Shown here piece after piece: positions 33,705-48,200 of a stretch of 64,000 nucleotides of DNA (its first letter is position 1; each line of letters begins with the position of its first letter). The translations under genes were made by a program, and so were the position numbers. The notes beneath the pieces are model-generated. The model did not search any database. It was not told where the DNA came from and was given only the letters and a program-made list of their open reading frames with translations. Source of the DNA: Macrostomum hystrix (lineage: Eukaryota > Platyhelminthes > Macrostomidae); the NCBI GenBank assembly GCA_950097015.1, contig CATNEN010000012.1:1543501-1607500 (forward strand), written 5' to 3'.

Positions 33705-36700
33705 GTAAGTAGCAAGTTTCTTTTTGCATATTGCTGCGTATATATTTCTGTCTAAGCCTATTTATTTACCATTTTCTCAAATCTGAAATTTTTAATCAAA
33801 AGAGAATCCGAACCAAACCAAAAGCATTCTTAAAACTAAGGCTAGGGACGTACTATTTGCCTAAGCATTTCGTAGTAAAGTAGTAAAATAATAATAAATG
33901 CAAGAATGTGCATATCAGCTAACCCTGTATATTTTATTATAAATGTTAATTTTAAGCCTATTTTTGCAAATTTGTAAAGTAAAAAAATTATGAAACATTT
34001 CTGTAATAAAAAGCTTTGTAGCTATTACTTTATTAAACAACTTTTTAAACTCAAGTACATATTTTGTGTAGCAATTGGTTTAAATAAGGCAATCACAATT
34101 AAAAAAACTATAAACAATAAACAAGAAGTGGAATAATTTGATTGCTAATTGAGATAAATATTGTAATTTTGATGTTTCAGTCTGCTCTGGAGGAGTTTCT
34201 GTCACTTGTTTTTTTCTAATTAGTTAGGCCCCTATTTTGTTAGGCAAAATAATAGTTTTGATAAAAAGTAAATAATATAATTGTTATAACGAGAGCAGTA
34301 AAAGTTACATGTTAAATGTTAAGATAATCAACATATTATTTAATTCAAGAATACTTTTATAAACTAGCTTCATTGCCATTAGTAATAGGCCCTAACCGAA
34401 TTTTCATTTATTTTTAATTAAGTTTTTGTATTTAAGCTCATTTATTTAGCCGCTATTAAAAAAAAGATATAACAAGGTATGTCCAGAAAAAGTATTACTC
34501 TTACAAGTACATTGGAGATGTTTCATAAGTTGCATTGACACAAGCAGCTATTTGATGCATTTTTAAAGCTTTTGAAATTGATTTGTACTGTAATCCATTT
34601 GGATTCATATTTAAGAGATAGCTGCATTTAATTAGGCCCATAGAAGGAGATCAGTCATAGAGAATACAGAAGTTCACATGTCTAAACAGGTCCAATTATT
34701 AGCAAATTGAAACGGCAAATAAAATATTATGATTGGTTTTTTAACTACTTGCATATGTTTGAGGATATCAGGCTTCTCTTTCCCTTGCCTCTTTTCATGA
34801 ATTCCATTAAATTCCATGTTCAAATTCCAAATTCAATTCCAAATTCCACATGTTCCATGTCATTCTACTTTTAACTTTTATTGTATTTAAAAACATTTTT
34901 TTGACAAAAACCTAGGCCGTGCCGAAGAGTCCTGCGGTGGCCAACTAATCCAGCGTTTTCCAGCCACCAATTGGGACGATTTCGCATTCGTTGAGCACCA
35001 AGAGCTGTTCTGTCAGCCCTGCGGCTGGCACCTGACTAGTCGGCCGCAGCCGCCAACATTCTTTGTGCATACATTCACATCTGAGAGTGGCGCCCAGTGC
35101 TATGCGGCCATGTTTAACTTCTATGAGCCGGTTAGTTCGCAGCAGAAGCTGCTCTGCCTTGGTCGGCGGCCATCTCTGGGCCTGTCTTCTGAGTCACTAA
35201 CCGATGAGCACAATTTAGAATCGCAACAGTCTGGCCCGGATCCGCACCTGGTTCGGCCAGCCGATCTGTATGCGCCAAAGAGTCTAGTCCTGCTGTCTAG
35301 GCACGACTGTCCTGATGTTCTTCGCGACTGCCTGGCCGTCATCTACACGGCCTACGTTGACGGCTCGGCGCGCCGGGAGGAGGGCCAACTCGAGCGCATT
35401 GTTGGCAACCTGCTCGGCGGTGTCATTGTTAGCAGTCACGTGCCGACTAGGTTCAGCATATCAGCTCACGATCATCAGGCAAGGATTTTCATTGCCTTAG
35501 CTTGATAAATGACTATGCTGAACCAAACTCATTCCATGGATTGTAATAATATGATCATTTAATACAGTAGACCCGCAGTAAGCGACAGGCAATTCTACCC
35601 AGTCCACAGCCTCCTGAACACAGAGTTTTTCATTGTCCAGCAGTTTAAACTTTCACTGTTTCTTAGAAGCTGACCCTCAAATTGCACCACAAGCCCCCAA
35701 AGGAAGGCTTTGAGTAGTGTCTTTGAGCTATTCGCTAGTGCTTCAGTCCACCCAACTGTAAAGTGGAGGCCAGCATTAGCTGGGGTAGAAATTAGGGTGG
35801 GTGTCGCGGCCTTCCCAGTCCATGGACTGAACAGCTGTGCAACTTTACAAATTTATCTCTATCTACGTGAGAATTAATGATTTAGAAGTATAGATTATTA
35901 GATAAGTAATTAGCCCACCTGAGAATCAAGGTTAAATCCCAACTCGCAAACATATGCCGTTCTCGCAGATTGTGCGCCCGCCTCTGTGTCCGGATGTGCC
36001 AGTCAGCGGATCCTCGGTCACTCTGCTATTCCGTCAGCTGGGCATTCACAACTGTATCCTGCTGGTGACGGCACTGCTCACTGGCTGCCGGGTGGCCCTA
36101 TTTTCCAATAGCTATGCCAGGCTCACCTCAGCGTGCAGAGCGCTGAAGGCTCTGCTTTATCCCTTTCATTAGTGAGTGCCTATAGAACACGAACTGTCAC
36201 TGGGTTCGCTTGCAATCGTCATCACTTAATGTGTATTACTCAGTCCCTCCACCTCATTATTTACCTAGCCTCCTCCACTTTTTCATTCTCCTCAACCCAG
36301 CCTCCTCCACTTAATCATTTCTCCCGACCCAGCCTCCTCCGCTTCATCATTCTCCTCAACCCAGCCTCCTCCGCTTCATCATTCTCCCGACCCAGCCTCC
36401 TCTGCTTCATCATTCTCCCCAACCCAGCCTGATCTGCTTCGTCATTCTCCCCAACCCAGCCTGATCTGCTTCATCATTCTCCCCAACCCAGCCTGATCTG
36501 CTTCATCATTCTCCCCAACCCAGCCTGATCTGCTTTATCATTCTCCCCAACCCAGCCTGATCTGCTTCATCATTCTCCCCAACCCAGCCTGATTTGCTTT
36601 ATCATTCTCCCCAACCCAGCCTGATCTGCTTCATCATTCTCCCCAACCCAGCCTGATCTGCTTCATCATTCTCCCCAACCCAGCCTGATCTGCTTCATCA

Positions 36701-39700
36701 TTCTCCCCAACCCAGCCTGATCTGCTTCATCATTCTCCCCAACCCTGCCTGATCTGCTTCGTCATTCTCCCCAACCCAGCCTGATCTGCTTCATCATTCT
36801 CCCCAACCCAGCCTGATCTGCTTTATCATTCTCCCCAACCCAGCCTGATCTACTTTATCATTCTCCCCAACACAGCCTGATCTGCTTCATCATTCTCCCC
36901 AACCCAGCCTCATCTGCTTTATAATTTTCCCCAATCCAGCCTCATCTTCATCATTCTGCCCTCTAACTGTTTCCCATCCGCAGCGAGCACACCCTGGTGC
37001 CCATCCTGCCGAAGCCTCTGCTGGAGTACGTGAACGCCATGGTGCCATTCCTCTACGGCATTCACGGCTCTTTGAAGAGTCACGTGGACGCCATGGAGGC
37101 CGTGTTCGACCTCATCTGCGCCGACCTGGACCTTGGCTGCGTTCACGAAAAATGGTCCGGCAGTCAGTCGTGCGTAACACAGATATCCGACAGCACCCTG
37201 AGACCAGTGATTAGCGACATCACCACTGTGAGTTTGTGCTGCTCTTAAATTTAGTGCTGATGGCATAACACCTTTCATGGGGGCTAGATTTGTTATTTCT
37301 CACCCTTCCTAGCTGTGAGATTTGTGAGTCCGTCACCTTCCTATGGGTGAGATTTGTGAGGCCATCACCTTCCTATGGGTGAGATTTGTGAGGCCATCAC
37401 TTCCTATGGGTGAGATTTGTGAGGCCATCACTTCCTATGGGTGAGATTTGTGAGGCCATCACCTTCCTATGGGTGAGATTTGTGAGGCCATCACTTCCTA
37501 TGGGTGAGATTTGTGAGGCCATCACTTCCTATGGGTGAGATTTGTGAGGCCATCACTTCCTATGGGTGAGATTTGTGAGGCCATCACTTCCTATGGGTGA
37601 GATTTATGAGGCCATCACTTCCTATGGGTGAGATTTGTGAGTCCGTCACCTTCCTATGGGTGAGATTTGTGGGCCATCGCCTTCTTATGCGGGAGATTTG
37701 TGAGGCCATCACTTCCATGGGTGAGATTTGTGGGGCTTTCACTTCCTATAGGTGAGATTTGTGAGGCCATCACTTCCTATGGGTGAGATGTGTGAGGCCA
37801 TCACTTCCTATGGGTGAGATTTGTGGGCCATCACTTCCTATGGGTGAGATGTGTGAGGCCATCACTTCCTATGGGTGAGATGTGTGAGGCCATCACTTCC
37901 TATGGGTGAGATTTGTGGGCCATCGCCTTCTTATGCGTGAGATTTGTGAGGCCATCACTTCCTTTGGGTGAGATTTGTGGGCCATCGCCTTCTTATGCGT
38001 GAGATTTATGATGCCGTCACTTCCTGTGGGTGAGATTTGTGGGCCATCGCCTTCTTATGCGTGAGATTTATGAGGCCAACACTTCCTGTGGGTAAAATTC
38101 GTGGGGTGAGATTTGTGAGGCTATCGCTTTCCTAGTCTGTCACGCTCTTCATAAATGAGATCAGTTTTTAAGTACATCTATTATATTTATGCTTGTCACT
38201 ATTTAATGCATTGAATCTAAATATGCCATCAAATCTTAAATTCATCAGCTGAATGCGCAATAGTTTTTTTAGCATGATTTATGATTGCGCAAATGGCACT
38301 TATTTGTAATATATATATTTAATATTTCTATCTTGCAGCTAGGAGGAAAAAATTGGTTTCAATGTGTGTCCTGTGTTTTGTGTTTCTGGTCTAGCTGGGT
38401 CTGTGCGGTCTGTGTGTTGCAGTGTTTGATGGCCATCTGCTTCTGGTCAAAACGATTTCCGTTTCACCAGTCGGTGCGCCCCTCCAATCTATTGGCTTTA
38501 TTTTCTGTGCCCCTATCTGACCCACCCCTGCCACCGCTGCTGCTGCTGCCGCTGCTGCTGCATGCAACCGTTCCAGCCCCACTGACCCGAACATTTATTC
38601 TTGCCCAACTGCTATTCAGGTTTTTATAACGTTATATTTCTGCTGCTAACTATTCGTTCATAACTTCTAACATTTCTGCTTGTTTTCTTTTTAGCCTTTT
38701 CGGCGAAGCTTTTCTACTCGGATATAAACAAACTTGAATAGACTTTTGTACACCCAGGGAATATCAAGCAGGGATCTTGTACACCTTGGGGAACATCGAG
38801 CTGGGATCTTGTACACCTTGGGGAACATCGAGCAGGGATCTTGTACACCTTGGAGAACATCTAGCTGGGATCTTGTACACCTTGGGGAACATCGAGCTGG
38901 GATCTTGTACACATTGGGGAACATCGAGCTGGGATCTTGTACACATTGGGGAACATCGAGCTTGGATCTTGTACACATTGGGGAACATCGAGCTTGGATC
39001 TTGTACACCTTGGAGAACATCGAGCTGGGATCTTGTACACCTTGGAGAACATCGAGCTGGGATCTTGTACACCTTGGGGAACATCGAGCTGGGATCTTGT
39101 ACACATTGGGGAACATCGAGCTTGGATCTTGTACACCTTGGAGAACATCGAGCTGGGATCTTGTACACCTTGGGGAACATCGAGCTGGGATCTTGTACAC
39201 ATTGGGGAACATCGAGCTTGGATCTTGTACACCTTGGAGAACATCGAGCTTGGATCTTGTACACCTTGGGGTAAATCGTGCTGGGATTTTCTACACCATT
39301 TGGAACATCGTCCATCGATCTGGGATTTTAGACACCATAGAAAACAACGATCTAGGATTTTTGAACACCGTGGGGGACACGGAGATGGGATTTTGTACAC
39401 CTAGAGAGCCGGCATTAATAGAACACTTTCACCTTCCAATGACCGTCTCGCCCCTTCAATTATCAGGTATTGAATCCCAGCGTTTTAACGGCCGACTATG
39501 CATTTCCGCCATCGTCAGCTGCGTCGGCAGCGGCAGCTACCGGCTTACCAGCTGACGATCCGGGATCAGCGCCAGCAGGTGGAGCCGCTGCGGACTCGCT
39601 GGAGCTGCAGTGTCGCAGGCTAGCTGGCAGAGACGATTGGATTGACAAGCAGATTAGGGCGGTATTTATTAGGATGTACAGCGAACTGCTTAACGGCTAT

Positions 39701-42199
39701 CGATCATGCCTATCGATTAGTCGAGTCTTGCCCGAGAATGTCATCTCGTTTCACAAGGTTTGCGAATATCAGTTTTGTACTGTACTATCTATGCATACAT
39801 ATTTTTAGTTTGGGACTAGCACACTAAGCCCCCCTTTGGGGGGCACTACTGTTCAAACAAAAATATTGTGTAATGCAGAAGGACAAAATAAACCTGAAAG
39901 CAAACAAAAATGAAAACTCATGTCGTCAGTATTAATTTCCCTGATTGCAAATATACACTCGTATGTGATTGCGATTCAACGAAAATTTGAATTCTCACTA
40001 AATACAAAAATAGTCTGTCTGAGACATTCAGTCTGTACACCAAGAGCCCCATCGGGGCAAAATTACACAAGTAACTTACGTTTGATACAACTCAGCTTAA
40101 TGCTACTTAAGTACATGTGAAAACTATCCCCTCAGCAGTAAAAAACCAGTGTCTCCCCAGCTGCAGAGAAGTAATTCCCCCCCCAGCAGCAGAGCAGTAA
40201 TTCCCCCCCCCAGCAGCAAAGCAGTAATTCTCCCCCCCCAGCAGCAAAGCAGTAATTCCCCCCAGCAGCAGAGCAGTAATTCCTCCCCAGCAGCAAAGCA
40301 GTAATTCCCCCCCCCAGCAGCAAAGCAGTAATTCTCCCCCAGCAGCAGAGCAGTAATTCCCCCCCCCAGCAGCAGAGCAGTAATTCCCCCCCCCAGCAGC
40401 AGAGCAGTAATTCCCCCCCCCCCCAGCAGCAGAGCAGTAATTCCCCCCCCCCAGCAGCAAAGCAGTAATTCCCCCCCAGCAGCAAAGCAGTAATTCCCCC
40501 CAGCAGCAGAGCAGTAATTCCTCCCCAGCAGCAGAGCAGTAATTCCCCCCCCCCAGCAGCAGAGCAGTAATTCCCCCCCCCCAGCAGCAGAGCAGTAATC
40601 CCCCCAGCAGCAGAGCAGTAATTCCCCCCCAGCAGCAGAGCAGTAATTCCCACCAGCAGCAAAGAATACTGGTAAACCCACTTAGAAAACTGTTAAACAC
40701 TTTTAGAAAACTTGTAAACACATTTAGAAAACTGGTAAACACATTTAGAAAGCAGTTAATCCACACTTAGAAAACTTTTAGACACATTTAGAGAACTATA
40801 AAACACATTTAGAATACCGAAACCCAGTTTTAGAAAACTGTTAAACACGTTTAGAATACTGTAAAACAAATTTAGAATACTGGTAAACACATTTAGAAAA
40901 CTGTTAATTAAAAACATTTAGAATACTGGTAAACACATTTAGAATACTGGTAAACACATTTAGAAAACTGGTAAACACTTTTAGAATACTGGTAAACACA
41001 TTTAGAAAACTGTTAAAAACATTTAGAATACTGGTAAACACATTTAGAATACTGGTAAACACATTTAGAATACTGGTAAACACATAAAATAAACTGTTAA
41101 AAACATTTAGAATACTGGTAAACACATTTAGAATACTGGTAAACACATTTAGAATACTGGTAAACACATTTAAAATACGGTTAAAAACATTTAGAATACT
41201 GGTAAAAACATTTAGAAAACTGGTAAACACTTTTAGAATACTGGTAAACACATTTAGAATACTGGTAAAAACATTTAGAATACTGGTAAACACTTTTAGA
41301 ATACTGGTAAACACATTTAGAATACTGGTAAACACATTTAAAAAACTGTTAAAAACATTTAGAATACTGGTAAACACATTTAGAATACGGTTAAAAACAT
41401 TTAGAATACTGGTAAAAACATTTAGAAAACTGGTAAACACTTTTAGAATACTGGTAAACACATTTAGAATACTGTTAAAAACATTTAGAATACTGGTAAA
41501 AACATTTAGAATACTGATAAACACTTTTAGAATACTGGTAAAAACATTTAGAATACTGGTAAACACTTTTAGAATTCTGGTAAAAAAAAACATTTAGAAT
41601 ACTGGTAAACACTTTTAGAATACTGGTAAACACTTTTAGAATACTGGTAAACACTTTTAGAATACTGGTAAACACATTTAGAAAACTGGTAAACACTTTT
41701 AGAATACTGGTAAACACATTTAGAATACTGGTAAAAACATTTAGAATACTGGTAAACACTTTTAGAATACTGGTAAACACATTTAGAATACTGTTAAAAA
41801 CATTTAGAATACTGTTAAAAACATTTAGAATACTGATAAACACTTTTAGAATACTGGTAAACACATTTAGAATACTGTTAAAAACATTTAGAATACTGGT
41901 AAAAACATTTAGAATACTGGTAAACACTTTTAGAATACTGGTAAACACATTTAGAATAGGCCCTACAGGTAAACACATTTAGAATACGGGTAAACACATT
42001 TAGAATACTGGTAGTAAACACATGTAGAAAACTGTAGGACATTTAAAAAACTGTTGGACATTTAAAAAACTGTTGGACTCTTTTCTCGATTGAAATTTTG
42101 TTAAAGATTTGATGATTTATATGTTGTAGTAAGAAAGGAGTAGATGTCTCAATATATCGTTGAATTGAAGTCTGCTATGCACATTTTACCTATTCAAAT

Positions 42200-42236
<37 letters not shown>

Positions 42237-45200
42237 GTGAGAAAAGCTGTGATGTAATCTATTTATAAATTCGCACTGACTGTCTCGCCAGTGGGGTTGA
42301 CATAGCTATGTACATTTGACACAGTGAAATTCTTATCAGTGTACTCACTTTTAACGAAACTGGCCCTGATGCAATCATTAAAATTGGCAGCGAAATGCAC
42401 GTTGACAAAACTGGCTCTGATGTAATGCATTAAAAATGCTATCTAAAACAGTTTTTCGAATATTTAATCCCCTTGGCAATGGAATTAAGCTTAATAAAAT
42501 TACGTGTATATGTGTCCCCATATTTGGCATCTTTTGGTGAAGAAATGGTGAAAATCGGTTGAGCCGTTCGGGAGAAAATCAATTACAACCAAGTAACCAA
42601 CCATTTCATTTTTAGTATATAAAAAAAAAAAGATCATTTTTAGTATATTAGAAGAAGAAGATATAAGCAAGTTTTGCCCCCCTTCGGGGAGCAGAAATAT
42701 TTTGATTTCGTCCAGTATACACTTTTTAGCAGCTGCATTTTCAGCCTTTTTACGCTACAATGATCAGTTGACAATGATCCCCCAGTTGATAAAGATCCCC
42801 CAGTTGACAATAATCCCCCAGTTGACAATGATCCCCCAGTTGACAATGATCCCCCCGTTGACAATAATCCCCCAATTGATGATGATCACGCAGTTGATTA
42901 TGATCCCCCAGTTGACAATAATCCCCCAATTGATGATGATCACGCAGTTGACAATGATCCCCCAGTTAATGATGACTCCCCATTGATGATAATCTCCAGT
43001 TGACAACGTTCCCCCAGTTGACAATGTTCCCACAGTTGACAATGATCCCCCAGTTGATGATGATCAACAAGTTGACAATGATCCCCCCAGTTCACAATGA
43101 TCCTCCGGGTGATGATAAACCCCCAGTTGACAATGATCCCCAGTTGACAATGATCCCCCAGTTGACATTGACAATGATCTCCCAGTTGACAATGATCCCC
43201 CAGTTGACAATTATCCCCCAGTTAACCATGATCCCGCATTTGATGATGACTCCCCAGTTGACAATTATCCCCCAGTTGACAACTATCCCCCCGTTGACAA
43301 TGATCCTCCAGTTGACAATTATCTCTCAGTTGACTATGATCCCCCATTGATGGTGATCCCAGTTGACAATGTTCCCGCAGTTGAACATGATCCCCTAGTT
43401 GACAATGATCCCCTAGTTGATTATGATCCCGCATTTGGTGATGTTTCCCCGTGACAATTATCCCCCAGTTGACAATTATCCCCCAGTTGCCAATGATCCT
43501 CCAGTTGACAATGATCCCCCAGTTGACAATTATCCCCCAGTTTACCATGATCCCCCAGTTGACGATTATCCACCAGTTCTGGTTTAGCAATGATTCAAAC
43601 GCTGGGTTAGCCATGATTCAAACTCTGGTTTAGCCATGATTCAAACTCTGGTTTAGCCATGATTCAGAATCTAGTTTAGCCATGATTCAGACGCTGGTTT
43701 AGCTATGATTCAAACTCTGGTTTAGCCATGATTCAGACGCAGGTTTAGCTATGATTTAAACTCTGGTTTAGCCATGATTCAGACGCAGGTTTAGCTATGA
43801 TTTAAACTCTGGTTTAGCCATGATTCAGACTCTGGTGTAGCCATGATTCAGACTCTGGTTTAGCCATGATTCAGACTCTGGTTTAGCCATGATTCAGACT
43901 CTGGTTTAGCTATGAGCCATGATTCAGACTCTGGTGTAGCCATGATTCAGACTCTGGTGTAGCCATGATTCAGACTCTGGTTTAGCCATGATTCAAACTC
44001 TGGTTTAGCCATGATTCAGACTCTGGTTTAGCCATGATTCAAACTCTGGTTTAGCTATGATTTAAACTCTGGTGTAGCCATGATTCAGACTCTGGTTTAG
44101 CTATGATTCAAACTCTGGTTTAGCCATGATTCAGACTCTGGTTTAGCCATGATTCTGACTCTGGTTTAGCCATGATTCAGACTCTGGTTTAGCTATGATT
44201 CAGACTCTGGTGTAGCCATGATTCAGACTCTGGTTTAGCCATGATTCAGACTCTGGTGTAGCCATGATTCAGACTCTGGTTTAGCCATGATTCAGACTCT
44301 GGTTTAGCTATGATTCAAACTCTGGTTTAGCCATGATTCAGACTCTGGTTTAGCCATGATTCAGACTCTGGTTTAGCCATGATTCAAACTCTGGTTTAGC
44401 CATGATTCAGACTCTGGTGTAGCCATGATTCAGACTCTGGTTTAGCTATGATTCAAACTCTGGTTTAGCCATGATTCAGACTCTGGTTTAGCCATGATTC
44501 AGACTCTGGTTTAGCCATGATTCAGACTCTGGTTTAGCCATGATTCAGACTCTGGTGTAGCCATGATTCAGACTCTGGTGTAGCCATGATTCAGACTCTG
44601 GTTTAGCTATGATTCAAACTCTGGTTTAGCCATGATTCAGACTCTGGTTTAGCCATGATTCAGACTCTGGTTTAGCCATGATTCAGACTCTGGTTTAGCC
44701 ATGATTCAGACTCTGGTGTAGCCATGATTCAGACTCTGGTTTAGCCATGATCCAGACTCTGGTTTAGCCTTGATTCAGACTCTGGTTTAGCCATGATTCA
44801 GACTCTGGTTTAGCCATGATTCAGACTCTGGTTTAGCCATGATTCAGACTCTGGTTTAGCCATGATCCAGACTCTGATTTAGCCATGATTCAGACTCTGG
44901 TTTAGCCATGATTCAGACTCTGGTTTAGCCATGATTCAGACTCTGGTGTAGCCATGATTCAGACTCTGGTTTAGCCATGATTCAGACTCTGGTTTAGCTA
45001 TGATTCAAACTCTGGTTTAGCCATGATTCAGACTCTGGTTTAGTCATGATTCAGACTCTGGTGTAGCCATGATTCAAACTCTGGTTTAGCCATGATTCAG
45101 ACTCTGGTTTAGCCATGATTCAGACTCTGGTTTAGCCATGATTCAGACTCTGGTTTAGCCATGATTCAAACTCTGTTTTAGCCGGTGTGCTATGATTTAT

Positions 45201-48200
45201 GATATTTTATTTACGAAATGAAAAAATGATATAAAATAGTCTTCAATCACTACTGGCTGAAAATTAGTCTAAATGATTTGATGCAGTGCAGAATCGAACC
45301 CTAGCCTAGCCTAACCTATTCCTGGTGCCTACACATCGGCTATTCCGACTGTTGGTTAGTGGGTGCAAAAATGAATTCTCAAAGTTCTGGCTTTGTACAA
45401 TGAAGTAAGAAAATAGAGTACACTCAGTCTTGCGGTTGGTTGTGTACATTTATTTCCAATTTGTCTCCAGAGTGCAGGCTTCAAATTCAATCAGCTAGGG
45501 GTTGTTGCGCAATTTGACGATGCAATTCTAATTCAGTGGCAGTGAGTAAAATTCTCAATAGGCCAAGATGGTTTGACCTTTGAAAAATCATGTTTTTCGA
45601 ATATTTAATCCCTTTAGCAATAAAGTTAAGCTTAATAAAAATACGTGTATAATTGTCCCCATATTTGGCATCTTTTGGTGAAGAAATGGTGAAAATCGGT
45701 TGAGCCGTTCGGGAGAAAATCAATTACAACCAACCAACCATTTCATTTTTAGTATAGTGGACTAGCAAGTTTTGCCCCCCTCCGGGGAGCACAAATATTT
45801 TTAATTCGTCCAGTGTATACTTTTTAGCAGCTGTATTTTTTTAAGCTACAATGATGGATGGAGGATGGAATGGAGGATAGCAATTTAGCCCCCCGTTCGG
45901 GGGCACATTTTACAACATGGTGTAAATAGCAATTCAGTGATTTGAGCGAGCAGTATACAATTCGGACTCAATTGTGTTAAAGTACGAAAGCTAGGCCTTT
46001 TGACATTGATAGCTTTCAGCAAATTTTTATTCAATTCCCTCTCGTCGTGACTCAGAAGCGGACAGTCGCATGGCTGCTTTAGGTAAAAACCGATTGACAT
46101 TGACAACATTGACAAAGCATCAACATTGACAAATGATTCAAAAAATCGATGCAAGTGGATTGCAACTTAATTGTTTATAATGAGGTACGGTTTTAATCAT
46201 CTTTTGTTACAAAATACAAACTGTCTGCTTCCGTTTTGCATTGGCGTCTATCCATCAGGGATTTTTGTTAACCGAGAGGGAGGCCCTTCCCTGATGCAGC
46301 AGCAAGCAAATCATAAATCAGGAACCTTTAAAAATTCATTTGCGAATTGCGTCCTTGAGATTTGAATAGAAAAATGCTTGCTGCTTAGAGACCAAGGCAG
46401 TCACCAAGTAGAAAAATGGGCAGATAACATTAAAATAGTATAGAAACAATAGCAAAGTTTACTGAATTGGACTTCGACGAAAAAACAGCACTTTACGAAA
46501 AACTGTCCCTTGAAGACGGAAGTCTAAACATTGAAAGCAATTGGAAGCATGTGGGCCAATGAATTCGCTGTCATCGTCGATTGACGGCATGTCTGTGCGG
46601 ACAGGTGTAAAAAAATGTCCGTTAAAGACAAGTTTATAAACATTGGAAGCATGTGGGCCAATGAATTCGCTGTCATCGTCGATTGACGATTAAAACGGGA
46701 TATTTTTAACGGGCACATTTTAGCTTTGGATTAGGCTTACATTCCATTCCTAAACCCACGTGGAATTGTTTATGAGTAGCGTTTATGAGCTCCGTTTCCA
46801 ATTGTACATGATTGCTTCCCAAAAATTCAGCTCTCTGTACGAGAATGAGCTATCCCACTGACATTTACCGCTGATGAAATCAAGGGCACTCCAACGATAA
46901 GTTTCAGAAATTGGTCAGCCTAATCTTCAGAAAGCACCTCTGGGTACACAATGTTTCTCGTCTTGTTACCGGAAATCCGGATGCGAACATTGGCTGCATC
47001 TTTGGCCCGAGACAGAGCGGTGTACAGCTGGCCGTGGGCGAAGCAGCCTTCCGCCAAGTCGATGCCCACGGTCTCCAGAGACTGGCCCTGAGCTTTGTGA
47101 ACCGTCAGGCAGAAGCTGGCCCGGACGGGAAACTGCAGCCTCTTGAAGCACACTGGCAGGTCCGCATTGTTCGGCTGTAGCGGAATCCGGGGCAGCAGAA
47201 TCTCGTCACCAGAGAATTGGCCTGCCGCAACTTTGCACCGCAGCACATTGTCCCCCAGTGCCAGGACAATCAGTCGCGTTCCGTTGCACAGCCGTGGCGG
47301 GTTGATGTTTCGCAGAAGCACCACCGGCATGCCCACTTTAAACTTAAGCAGGTGCTTCGGCAAGTTCGGTGCCTCCAATCGGTTGAGCAGCTCAGGAGGG
47401 AAGTGCGTGGCAGAATCCTCATCAGCCACGCTGTCGATCGACTTGATCTCCCGCATGCTGCCCGGGAACATGGCCAGGCACTCATCGTTGATCGCATCAA
47501 CGGCCTCGTTATACGGAGCCAAAATTACTCTGCTGGCAAAGTAGGCGTCTCTAGCGTCAGTTGCTTCGAACGAAGGGTAAACGAACTCGATCAGGTCCTT
47601 CAGGGAGGCACCTGCCGGCATCAGGATCTCAGGCGGAAGCGAAACGTTGCCATCAGAGTCCTCCTCAATAGAACCTGAGCCGATCTGTGAGGTAAATATT
47701 GGTATAAAGCAATCAATTATACTTTCTGAAACTCAAATTGGGAGAAAATTTAGCAACAGAATTATATCAAACAAGAGTGCATCAAATCAGTGTGTAATTG
47801 TAAATAAAAAATAAAGTTTGCGTATTTTTACACCTAAACATGACGCCTACTAAGAAGCACAAATATACTCTACCAGCTCAGCTCTAGTCTAGCTACTAAA
47901 TCCTTAAAAAACGAAAAATGCTCACCTGCATCAGCAACTGCGAGTAACGCTGGCATAACGCAGAAGCGAAACTGCTCTGCAGCCGAATGTTCCTTGTCAG
48001 GCGGTGCCGTCGGAATGATTTCCATAACCTGGACCTGCTAACGCACGCTGCGACGCTGTTTGCCCTGGTTCCATTTTTAACAACTGGAAGCAACTGACGG
48101 AAATCTCCGCTACACACGACGACAATTCCTCCAAATGGAGCATCATTCTTCCGAATGTCTTGCAGAGTCCGGTCCACGGCCTCCAAGTCTTGCCGGTTGG

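Noticed and set aside
38285-38629. 114-codon hydrophobic frame as an SBF exon
   Set aside because: SBF homology is continuous from exon 4 (37,227) to exon 5 (39,467); no compatible phase or family similarity here.
38691-39555. Overlapping 150-270-codon frames in all directions
   Set aside because: Translations of the 32-bp array; the real SBF exon begins at 39,467.
40046-40058. Fifth GC hairpin as a Helitron end
   Set aside because: No CTRRT follows at the expected distance; kept only as a possible decayed terminus.
40107-41978. Cys/Trp- and Asn/Val/Phe-rich minus-strand frames
   Set aside because: Translations of the 25-bp and 21-bp arrays.
45270-45370. Functional tRNA gene
   Set aside because: B-box match only is good; no acceptor stem or anticodon arm can be paired by eye.
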